12,575 nucleotides of DNA from JAAZMF01 sp036786445 (GTDB taxonomy: Bacteria; Bacillota; Limnochordia; DTU087), in contig DAIQRD010000072.1 in assembly GCA_036786445.1 (NCBI GenBank), forward strand, positions 1 to 12,575. The letters run 5' to 3'. How positions within the stretch are numbered: position 1 is the first letter of the stretch; every line of letters starts with the position of its first letter. The translations under genes and the position numbers were made by a program. The notes under the pieces are model-generated. The model searched no databases. It saw nothing but the letters and a program-made list of their open reading frames with translations, and was not told where the DNA came from. Positions 6,202-12,575 of the stretch are shown here, one piece after another.

Positions 6202-7398
6202 ATGGACGACACTGCCAAGAAACGGCCCAACAACAATACATTCAAACACTGTCGCGAATGGTTGGAAACCACAATCCTGACCCAGACCGACTGGAGAAAT
6301 CTCACTGCCGCCGGATTGCTGGCTGGGGAGACCATTCTCCTTTCCATCATGGGCATATCCAGCGCCATATTCTTGATGAATCTAAAGGGAACCCCCTTCC
6401 AAAGGCTCATAGCCTTGCTAAAGTCCATTCCTCCCTGGCTCCCCTGGATCATCCTGGGCACCCTACTATCTGTGATAGCCGCCCACCTCGCTCAGTGGGC
6501 AGAGCAGCGTTTCCGACGAGGGCGGGCTGCAGCCGCCGTTGCCCTTGTACCCGTGGCACCCCTAGTGTTCGCTGTTTTTCTTACCCCATCATCGTTTGCC
6601 ATGGCTCCCATGTTAGGGACGTTGTCTATCTGGCTTCTGGGTAAGGGTTGGTGGTCGCTATTTACCAATTATCTACGACGCCTAGCCAAATGGGACTATG
6701 GGGCACTTCTAGATGGAGCGGCTCAGGTACCTCAAGAGAATGACTGGCTCTATGAGCACCGACACTATCTGGAAACTAAGAGAACGGCTTTGGTAGAACG
6801 CAAGCAGCGTTGGGAGCATATGGCCAATCCTGATCCTACTCCAGCGATTCTGTCCCATGACAAAACTTCAACCCCAAAGGCAGACTCACCATCTCCATGG
6901 GCCGTGGCCACTCTCATATTGCTCTTGGTAGCTGGTGGCCTTGCCTTGCCTTTAATTAGAAACCAAACTCCATCCCCCGCTCAACTCACCGCTATAACTG
7001 AGTCCAGTCCACGGCCTCTTACTTTTTGGTACCAAGCCGATGAACTGGAGGCATCCGTGCTAAAGGATCTAGCCAAGGTATACACCGACAGTGGTACTAG
7101 TGTTGTCGATTCCAACCAAGCAGGCGATTTCCCCTTACAACTGCAACGGGCCTTCCTAATGGGGGAAGCTCCCGATGTCATGCTCTTACCAAGTGACTTG
7201 GCCCATCAGTTGCAGACTGCTTGGGGAAACACCCAGTCCCCATCTGGCGAAAATGAGCATACTCAGCTCTATTTCCCCCTTTGGCCCAACCACCCTTGGC
7301 GGCAACGCCTAGTCTTGGTCATTTCCCCCACAACCCAGCACCCAGCCGCCGCACGAGATTTCGTGGCTTATCTCAGCTCTAGCTTAAGTGGCGAGTAA
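6202..7398 (+). CDS. Membrane protein with five helices and a short solute-binding-like outer domain (unknown)
   Basis: I do not recognise a family for the whole 398 residues. Likely membrane helices are at about 37-59, 79-97, 109-128, 134-154 and 233-252. Basic loops EQRFRRGR (101-108) and the 157-207 segment (NYLRRLAKW to ERKQRWEH) place the N-terminus and the long 155-232 loop inside, and residues 253-398 outside. The outer part starts with a proline/threonine linker. It then reads LTFWYQADELEASVLKDLAKVY and later GEAPDVMLLPSDLAHQL, like the start of a type 2 solute-binding protein. It ends with VLVISPTTQHPAAARDFVAYL, like the end of such a protein. At about 130 residues, most of the usual central lobe is missing. 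The ATG at 6202 follows GGAGG (6184-6188) by 13 bases. It is convergent with etfA, 14 bases away. Confidence 0.85.
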   Translation: MDDTAKKRPNNNTFKHCREWLETTILTQTDWRNLTAAGLLAGETILLSIMGISSAIFLMNLKGTPFQRLIALLKSIPPWLPWIILGTLLSVIAAHLAQWAEQRFRRGRAAAAVALVPVAPLVFAVFLTPSSFAMAPMLGTLSIWLLGKGWWSLFTNYLRRLAKWDYGALLDGAAQVPQENDWLYEHRHYLETKRTALVERKQRWEHMANPDPTPAILSHDKTSTPKADSPSPWAVATLILLLVAGGLALPLIRNQTPSPAQLTAITESSPRPLTFWYQADELEASVLKDLAKVYTDSGTSVVDSNQAGDFPLQLQRAFLMGEAPDVMLLPSDLAHQLQTAWGNTQSPSGENEHTQLYFPLWPNHPWRQRLVLVISPTTQHPAAARDFVAYLSSSLSGE

Positions 7399-7405
7399 TA
7401 GAGCA

Positions 7406-7436
7406 CAAGAGATCAAGCCTTACTCTTTATCTCTTG
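7406..7436. terminator. Possible bidirectional terminator between convergent genes
   Basis: CAAGAGAT (7406-7413) and ATCTCTTG (7429-7436) form a perfect 8-base inverted repeat around a 15-base loop, between the membrane protein gene and the end of etfA. It has no long T-run on either side and overlaps the etfA stop codon. A second pairing, AGCCTT (7417-7422) with AAGGCT (7441-7446), competes with it. Position is suggestive but structure is modest. Confidence 0.3.
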
Positions 7437-8621
7437 AATCAAGGCTGGGATCACTTCCTCGACCTCTCCCACTATGCCATAGGTCGCCACACCGAAGATG
7501 GGAGCATCAGGATCTTTATTAATGGCGACGATCACATCAGCCGATTGCATACCTACTAAATGCTGAATAGCTCCACTGATGCCACAAGCAATATAAAGTT
7601 TGGGTGCAACGGTGCGGCCAGTCTGTCCCACTTGATGGGGATAATTAACCCAGCCAGCATCGACAACCGCCCGAGAGGCTCCCACCGCCCCGCCCAGCGC
7701 CTGGGCCAATTCTTCTATCAAGCGGAATTTCTCCGGGCTACCTAGACCCCTGCCACCGGCAACCACGATATCTGCCTCAGCTAGATTAGGCCCTGTGGTG
7801 TTCTCTTCTACGATCTCCAAAATCCGTGCCCACGGGCGGAAATCGGGTAATTCCACTGGGATTTCCCGACCCATCCTGCCCAACTGTCTCTCGGCTGCTG
7901 GAAAGACTTTGGGACGCACGGTGGCCATTTGTGGCCTATGCTCCGGGCACCTGATGGTCGCCATTAGGTTGCCACCAAAAGCTGGCCGAGTCTGCAATAG
8001 ATTACCTTCCTCGTCTAGATCAAACTCTGTGCAATCAGCGGTAAGGCCTGTTTCCAGACCAGTGGCCACCCGAGGGGCAAGGGAGCGGCCGTTGGCAGTG
8101 CCTCCGATGAGAAAGATTCCCGGCTGGTATGCACGCACCAGATCCTCTATCACCTGGGCATAGAGATCATCACGGTATAGCTCTAGCTCAGGGTCCATGG
8201 CCAAATACACCTCATCGGCGCCATACTCCATCAATTCAGAGGAAAGATGCTGAACCTGATTTCCCAGAAGTACACACGCCAGAGGTTCGCCCAGTTGGAG
8301 GGCTAGATGTCTCCCCTCATTAAGCAGCTCCAGCACTACACCAGCCAGCTGCCCACCCCGCTGCTCCGCGAATACCCACACTCCACGATGCCCGCTGCTA
8401 GCGTTAGCGTCATGGGATAGCTCCACTTGCTCTTCCGGTTTCTCGGCCCCACTCTCCTGGTAAATCGCATCAGTTGGGCAAGCCTCTATACATGCACCAC
8501 ACAGAGTGCAGTTGTCATTGAATGTGGGAGCATGTTCCCCCATAACAATGGCGTCAAAGAGGCACTCCGCAGCACAAAGTCCACAGGTGGTACAATCATC
8601 TGCTCTAACTCGCATCTCCAT
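7413..8621 (-). CDS. etfA: Electron-transfer flavoprotein alpha subunit with N-terminal two-[4Fe-4S] ferredoxin
   Basis: EtfA carries the FAD that passes electrons between the partner dehydrogenase and other carriers. The 402-residue protein starts with a bacterial ferredoxin domain. Cluster ligands are Cys10, 13, 16 and 20 (CTTCGLCAAEC) and Cys38, 41, 44 and 48 (CTLCGACIEACP). The Etf alpha N-domain begins near 79. The FAD domain is near 283-402 and contains VAGGRGLGS, the QVGQTGRTVAPKLYIACGISG run at 330-350 and NKDPDAPIF at 368-376. Such ferredoxin-fused EtfA proteins are known from electron-bifurcating complexes, for example CarE of caffeyl-CoA reductase and some lactate dehydrogenase-Etf systems. 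Bifurcation here is inferred. The ATG at 8621 follows AGGAGG by nine bases. It is 37 bases after etfB and the last gene of its run. Confidence 0.94.
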   Translation of the reverse strand: MEMRVRADDCTTCGLCAAECLFDAIVMGEHAPTFNDNCTLCGACIEACPTDAIYQESGAEKPEEQVELSHDANASSGHRGVWVFAEQRGGQLAGVVLELLNEGRHLALQLGEPLACVLLGNQVQHLSSELMEYGADEVYLAMDPELELYRDDLYAQVIEDLVRAYQPGIFLIGGTANGRSLAPRVATGLETGLTADCTEFDLDEEGNLLQTRPAFGGNLMATIRCPEHRPQMATVRPKVFPAAERQLGRMGREIPVELPDFRPWARILEIVEENTTGPNLAEADIVVAGGRGLGSPEKFRLIEELAQALGGAVGASRAVVDAGWVNYPHQVGQTGRTVAPKLYIACGISGAIQHLVGMQSADVIVAINKDPDAPIFGVATYGIVGEVEEVIPALIQEIKSKA

Positions 8622-8658
8622 ACTCTCGTTCCTCCTGGTCCGCTTTCCTCAAGGCACA

Positions 8659-9435
8659 CTACAACGAGCGCAATCGCTTCCAGAGTAGAGCCGCTTGTTC
8701 ACTGGGAGATCCAGTTAGCATCTCGCCTTTCCCATGTCTAGCAGGCTCAAAAGTGCGCCAAACCCGGGTAGGTGAACCATTTAGCCCCAGGCGAGCCGGA
8801 TCTGCTCCTATTGCCTGGGCGTCCCAAACAGGAATATCGGCTTTCTTGGCCCGCATCATGCCTCTTAACCCAGGAATACGAGGCTCATTGATCTCCTTCA
8901 CCACCGTGATCACAGCAGGTAGATTGACCGCCACAACCTCATAACCCGTCTCAGTCAGCCTTTCTACCACAATTTCCCCTGCATCCAGTTCCCTGATCTT
9001 CCGCACTTGTGTCACATGGGGGATACTTAAGTTAGCGGCCAGACCAGGCCCTACCTGAGCCGTATCACCATCAGCCGCCTGTTTCCCGCAGATGATAAGG
9101 TTAATATCCTCCAGCTTACTGATGGCCAGCGATAGGGTATATGATGTGGCCAGGGTATCAGCGCCGGCGAATTGCCGATCACTCAGCAAAACACCATCAT
9201 CTACCCCCATGGCTATGGCCTCTTTAAGGACATCTGCAGCCGCCGGTGGACCCATGGACAAAGCAGTCACCTGGCCACCAAGTGATTCCTTCAACCGTAA
9301 AGCTTCTTCCAACGCGTAGAGGTCAAAGGGGCTAGTTATCTTATCTACACCCTCCCGGATCACCATGCCAGTCTCCCTATCGATCCGGGCCTGGCTGGGA
9401 TCGGGTACCTGTTTAATACAGACAGCAATATGCAT
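8659..9435 (-). CDS. etfB: Electron-transfer flavoprotein beta subunit
   Basis: EtfB pairs with EtfA. In bifurcating forms it binds a second FAD, and in classical forms AMP. The 258 residues match the family: MHIAVCIKQVPD at the start, FDLYALEEALRLKE at 37-50, the nucleotide site GKQAADGDTAQVGP at 117-130, and AVITVVKEINEPRIPGLRG at 174-192. The ATG at 9435 follows AGGAGAAGG closely and lies 20 bases after the acyl-CoA dehydrogenase stop codon. With etfA and that dehydrogenase it makes a tight three-gene unit of the Bcd-EtfBA type. Whether the beta site holds FAD or AMP needs an alignment with bifurcating Etfs. Confidence 0.95.
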   Translation of the reverse strand: MHIAVCIKQVPDPSQARIDRETGMVIREGVDKITSPFDLYALEEALRLKESLGGQVTALSMGPPAAADVLKEAIAMGVDDGVLLSDRQFAGADTLATSYTLSLAISKLEDINLIICGKQAADGDTAQVGPGLAANLSIPHVTQVRKIRELDAGEIVVERLTETGYEVVAVNLPAVITVVKEINEPRIPGLRGMMRAKKADIPVWDAQAIGADPARLGLNGSPTRVWRTFEPARHGKGEMLTGSPSEQAALLWKRLRSL

Positions 9436-9455
9436 ATGGTACCTTCTCCTATTTG

Positions 9456-10616
9456 CTATTTGCCTTTGCGGGCTGCTTCTTTGATTAGTTCCAAAGCAAT
9501 GATGTTGCGCTGGATCTGATTGGTACCTTCATAGATCTGGGTGATCTTCGCATCCCGCATCATCTTTTCCACGGGGTACTCCCGCATATATCCATAGCCC
9601 CCTAGGATCTGCACAGCATCGACAGTCACTTTCATACAGACATCAGAGGCAAACAGTTTGGCCATGGCTGCTGCTTTAGAGACATCTTTGGCACCACTAT
9701 CCACCAGCCTAGCTACGGAATATACTAAAGCCCTGGCCGCCTCAGTTTGAGTGGCCATATCTGCTAGCATGAACTGTATCCCTTGGAAGGAACTAATGGG
9801 CTGGCCAAATTGGACCCGCTCTCTGGCGTACTCGACTGCCTCGTCTAGCGCTCCCTGAGCTATCCCCACAGCCTGAGCCCCAATACCTGGTCTGGTCTTA
9901 TCGAAGGTTTTCATAGCTACTATGAAACCAAGACCTTCCCGTCCCAGGAGGTTTTCCTTAGGGATCCGGCAGTTCTCGAAAATAACTTCCCGAGTAGCCG
10001 AAGCCCTGATGCCTAGTTTCTTTTCTTTCTTGCCAAAGCTGAGACCCGGTGTACCTTTTTCTACAATGAAGGCACTAGCCCCTCTAGCACCTTTAGATTT
10101 ATCGGTGACTGCCACAACTGTATAGACCTCGGCTTCGCCGCCATTGGTAATCCACTGTTTGGTGCCATTGAGAATATAGTCATCCCCATCCTTAGTGGCT
10201 GTGGTGGCCATGGCACTTACGTCACTACCAGCATTGGCCTCAGTCAAAGCAAAGGCAGCCAAGCGCTTCCCACTGGCAATATCTGGCATATAGCGAGCCT
10301 TCTGTTCATGGGAGCCGTATAGCAATATGGGGAAACTACCTAAACCACTGGCAGCGTAACTCACAGCTACACCGCTGCAAGCCCGGGACAGCTCCTCTAC
10401 CACCAACGCCTGTTCGAGAATCCCCCCACCTAATCCGCCATACTCCTCCGGCACCCAAACGGCGAATAGGTCAGATTCTCCCAAAATCTTCATGAGTTCC
10501 CAAGGGAACTCTTCATTCTCATCTAGCTCTGCTGCCACCGGCTTGATCTTCTCATCGGCTATCCTGGCAGCCAACTCCTTAATCATCTGTTGTTCCTCAG
10601 TAAGGAAATAATCCAC
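9456..10616 (-). CDS. Acyl-CoA dehydrogenase (short-chain/butyryl-CoA type, Etf-linked)
   Basis: This flavoenzyme removes or adds two hydrogens across the alpha-beta carbons of an acyl-CoA, exchanging electrons with the EtfBA encoded directly downstream. At 386 residues it has the family's normal length. FAD and substrate motifs include FALTEANAGSDVSAM at 122-136, QWITNGG at 154-160 and LGGYGYMREYPVEKMMRD. The catalytic base is Glu363 in IYEGTNQIQR, the position used by short-chain and butyryl-CoA dehydrogenases. The start is a GTG at 10616, set by AAGGAGG eight bases upstream. Butyryl-, crotonobetainyl-, acryloyl- and caffeyl-CoA reductases share this fold, so the substrate is open. A hairpin at 10711-10741 separates it from the corrinoid protein gene. 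Confidence 0.94.
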   Translation of the reverse strand: MDYFLTEEQQMIKELAARIADEKIKPVAAELDENEEFPWELMKILGESDLFAVWVPEEYGGLGGGILEQALVVEELSRACSGVAVSYAASGLGSFPILLYGSHEQKARYMPDIASGKRLAAFALTEANAGSDVSAMATTATKDGDDYILNGTKQWITNGGEAEVYTVVAVTDKSKGARGASAFIVEKGTPGLSFGKKEKKLGIRASATREVIFENCRIPKENLLGREGLGFIVAMKTFDKTRPGIGAQAVGIAQGALDEAVEYARERVQFGQPISSFQGIQFMLADMATQTEAARALVYSVARLVDSGAKDVSKAAAMAKLFASDVCMKVTVDAVQILGGYGYMREYPVEKMMRDAKITQIYEGTNQIQRNIIALELIKEAARKGK

Positions 10617-10710
10617 TGACCATCCCTCCTTAGTACATACTTCTATGATCAGGTCCTAACTCGTTCTCACTTCGCCATGGCTAGTTAGATTCCTGCCACT
10701 CCATAGCAAA

Positions 10711-10741
10711 GGCTGCAGCCGTTACACAATAAGCTGCAGCC
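10711..10741 (-). terminator. Stem-loop between the corrinoid protein and acyl-CoA dehydrogenase genes
   Basis: A perfect 9-base-pair stem, GGCTGCAGC with GCTGCAGCC, encloses a 13-base loop. On the minus strand only three T bases follow (TTTGCT). It lies 28 bases after the corrinoid protein stop codon. It may be a weak terminator that lowers expression of the downstream dehydrogenase-Etf genes, or an RNA-processing and stability hairpin. No convincing promoter was found between it and the dehydrogenase start. Confidence 0.55.
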
Positions 10742-10768
10742 CAATTCATCTTGCAGGCAAAGTTTTAT

Positions 10769-11410
10769 CTAAGCAACATCGATGAGCTGCTTGGCAATAT
10801 CCACCGCAGTGCTGGAGTCAGGGGCATAGCCATCGGCACCAATATCATCAGCAAAGCTTTGGGTTACCGGTGCACCACCTACCAAGACCTTCACCGTATC
10901 TCTCAGGCCTGCATCAATCAGGGCTTGGATAGTCTCCTTCATGGTGACCATGGTGGTAGTCAATAACGCCGAAAGGGCTACATGGGTGGCTTTGTGCTGT
11001 TTTATGGCCTCAACGAATTTATCAGGGGCCACATCTACACCCAGATCCACTACTTCGAAACCTGCACCCTCCAGCATCATGGCTACCAGATTTTTGCCGA
11101 TATCGTGGAGGTCCCCCTTGACTGTACCGATACATACCGTACCCAATCTATCTGCGGCTTCGGCATCACTGAGCATCGGTTTTACTATGGAAAGGCCTGC
11201 CTGCATCGCCCGGGCGGCGATAAGTACCTCTGGCACATAGATCTCATTCTTCTTGAAGCGCTCCCCGATGACTGCCATCCCCGGGATAAGGCCTTCCTTG
11301 ATAATGTTGCCAGGAGAGATGCCCTCCGCCAAGGCCCTGTCCGTGAGCTCCTTGACCTTATTGGCATTGCCAACAACTAATGCATCCGCCATTTCCTGTA
11401 AGGCTGCCAT
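10769..11410 (-). CDS. Methyltransferase corrinoid protein (MttC/MtbC type)
   Basis: This protein holds a corrinoid cofactor that takes a methyl group from a substrate-specific methyltransferase and gives it to an acceptor-side methyltransferase. Its 213 residues show the usual two parts. A helical cap (about 1-85) contains ALAEGISPGNIIKEGLIPGM and FKKNEIYVPEVLIAARAM. The B12-binding Rossmann domain (about 89-213) carries GDLHDIG at 99-105, with His102 as the expected lower cobalt ligand, then SALLTT at 147-152 and GGAPVT at 178-183. The ATG at 11410 follows GGAGG by seven bases. Directly upstream lies the corrinoid-activating ATPase. Methylamine, glycine betaine and methoxyaromatic systems all use relatives of this protein, so the methyl donor cannot be named. 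Confidence 0.93.
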   Translation of the reverse strand: MAALQEMADALVVGNANKVKELTDRALAEGISPGNIIKEGLIPGMAVIGERFKKNEIYVPEVLIAARAMQAGLSIVKPMLSDAEAADRLGTVCIGTVKGDLHDIGKNLVAMMLEGAGFEVVDLGVDVAPDKFVEAIKQHKATHVALSALLTTTMVTMKETIQALIDAGLRDTVKVLVGGAPVTQSFADDIGADGYAPDSSTAVDIAKQLIDVA

Positions 11411-11472
11411 ATGTTCTCCTCCCTGCCTTTTATGGTACGACTCAAATAGGCGCTACATTTACATCTTGTGCT

Positions 11473-12575
11473 TCACCCAGCCTGATCCCTTGGTAGCTTC
11501 TTGTTACTTTCGGTACTATCTTGCGAATTGAGAGCAAAGGGAGGAAATAGCATGGACTCCATAAACGCTTTCTGGAAATCCGGCCTACCTGATAGCTCCA
11601 CATAATTCATGGCACTGGCCAAACGGCTGGCTTCCTCCAAACTTGCCTGGGACATGAGGCAAAGCCGTGCACCTACCCGCGCTGCATTTCCCACAGAACG
11701 AATTTTGTGCAAAGGAATTCGGGGTAGCAAGCCCATAACCATGGCACTTTCTTTGCGAATGTAGTTACCGAAGGCTCCTGCCAATAGCAACTCATCTATA
11801 TCAGCATCATCCACCTCTAGTAGCTGCTGAAGGATCATGGTCCCTGCCCGGATAGCTCCCTTAGCCAACTGCAGCTCTCGAATATCTCGCTGGGTGAGTA
11901 CGATATCGCTGCCCTCGGCGGTCTCATTGGCCCAAGCAACGACGAATTCGTTGCCTGTTTCACCAGAATGTATCCGGCTACTCAACTGCATAGGTAAGTC
12001 GTGGACTTCTGCACCTTCCCGCAATCTGCCAGTTTCGTCTATGATACCCAATCGCAGCAGTTCCGCAACTAGATCGATGAGCCCTGAACCGCACATCCCC
12101 CGAGGTCGGGTACCAGCAATCACATGAATCTGTACATCGTCATCAATTTCCACGAATTCAATTGCACCTTCACCGGCCCGCATGCCCCAAGTGATCTGAG
12201 TCCCCTCAAAGGCCGGCCCTGCCGCGGTAGAACAAGCCACCATCCGACCCCCATGGGACATGACCAACTCTCCATTAGTCCCAATATCGATCACCAACAC
12301 CCGATGGGGCTGGTTAGCTATATCAGTTGCGAGAACCACCCCCACGGTATCGGCACCGACAAACCCAGCCACGTTGGGCAGGAAGGTTGCCGGAGCCTCG
12401 GGGTGTACAGCAACTCCTAGCTGTGCGGCTGTTACATCAATACGATGACTAAAAGCAGGGGTATAGGGGGAACGGGCAATGTAAGTAGGGGAAACCCCCA
12501 AAGCCAAATGCTGCATACAAGTATTGCCCACAAAGATAACCCTGCAAATCTGATGGGCAGCAATGCCACTTTTCT
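11473..12575 (-). CDS. Corrinoid-activating ATPase (RACo/DUF4445-type ASKHA protein), start outside window
   Basis: Proteins of this group use ATP to drive reduction of an accidentally oxidised Co(II) corrinoid back to active Co(I). The open frame reaches the right edge of the window without a start, giving about 366 visible residues. Codons before the GTG at 12531 read SGIAAHQICRVIF and lead into VGNTCMQHLALG, a conserved part of the family, so 12531 is not the start. ASKHA features include VLVIDIGTNGELVM (phosphate loop), GTRPRGMCGSGLIDLVAELL, DELLLAGAFGNYI and SVGNAARVGA. An N-terminal ferredoxin domain is usual in RACo-type proteins and would lie outside the window. The stop codon is 62 bases before the corrinoid protein start, so the two are very likely cotranscribed and partners. 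Confidence 0.9.
   Translation of the reverse strand, partial: KSGIAAHQICRVIFVGNTCMQHLALGVSPTYIARSPYTPAFSHRIDVTAAQLGVAVHPEAPATFLPNVAGFVGADTVGVVLATDIANQPHRVLVIDIGTNGELVMSHGGRMVACSTAAGPAFEGTQITWGMRAGEGAIEFVEIDDDVQIHVIAGTRPRGMCGSGLIDLVAELLRLGIIDETGRLREGAEVHDLPMQLSSRIHSGETGNEFVVAWANETAEGSDIVLTQRDIRELQLAKGAIRAGTMILQQLLEVDDADIDELLLAGAFGNYIRKESAMVMGLLPRIPLHKIRSVGNAARVGARLCLMSQASLEEASRLASAMNYVELSGRPDFQKAFMESMLFPPFALNSQDSTESNKKLPRDQAG

Noticed and set aside
5970..6461. 163-codon minus-strand frame covering the terminator and the start of the membrane protein gene
   Set aside because: It crosses two better-supported features, has no ribosome-binding site that I can see, and its residues look like random shadow translation.
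12531..12575. GTG at 12531 as the start of the corrinoid-activating ATPase
   Set aside because: The reading frame continues upstream to the window edge with residues that match the family (QICRVIF before VGNTCM), so the gene is simply cut by the window.

Overview
The window (about 50-55% G+C by eye) reads as chromosomal DNA of an anaerobic Firmicute, Clostridia-like or Limnochordia-like. The evidence is strong purine-rich ribosome-binding sites, GTG and TTG starts, Rho-independent hairpins, a cobalamin riboswitch, ferredoxin-fused electron-transfer flavoprotein, and corrinoid protein genes next to a corrinoid-activating ATPase. I cannot name the genus. No rRNA, tRNA, CRISPR array, insertion sequence or phage gene was seen.

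Layout. (1) 14-1447, minus: a phosphohexomutase with its own extended -10 promoter. (2) 1588-4809, minus: a corrinoid ABC transporter operon in the order binding protein, ATPase, permease (btuF-btuD-btuC). A cobalamin riboswitch and a terminator hairpin precede it. The btuF gene is broken by a 10-N scaffold gap that looks like a misjoined overlap. (3) 4967-5809, minus: endonuclease IV (nfo), with all nine metal ligands. (4) 5932-6093, plus: a 53-residue glutamine-rich protein ending at a strong terminator. (5) 6202-7398, plus: an unrecognised five-helix membrane protein whose outer C-terminal part resembles a much shortened solute-binding protein. (6) 7413-12575, minus: in transcription order, a corrinoid-activating ATPase (start outside the window), a methyltransferase-type corrinoid protein, an acyl-CoA dehydrogenase, EtfB, and EtfA fused to a two-cluster ferredoxin.

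How the parts may work together. Cobalamin is the shared theme. Genes in group 2 import corrinoid when it is scarce, and two genes in group 6 use and reactivate it. The acyl-CoA dehydrogenase and Etf genes follow the corrinoid genes on the same strand with only a hairpin between. This suggests, as inference, that one substrate is both demethylated through a corrinoid protein and reduced or oxidised at a CoA-linked C=C bond. The methyltransferase that would name the substrate is not in the window and may lie beyond position 12575.

The least explained items are the membrane protein at 6202-7398, the small glutamine-rich protein at 5932-6093, and the paired 11-base repeats upstream of the riboswitch promoter.
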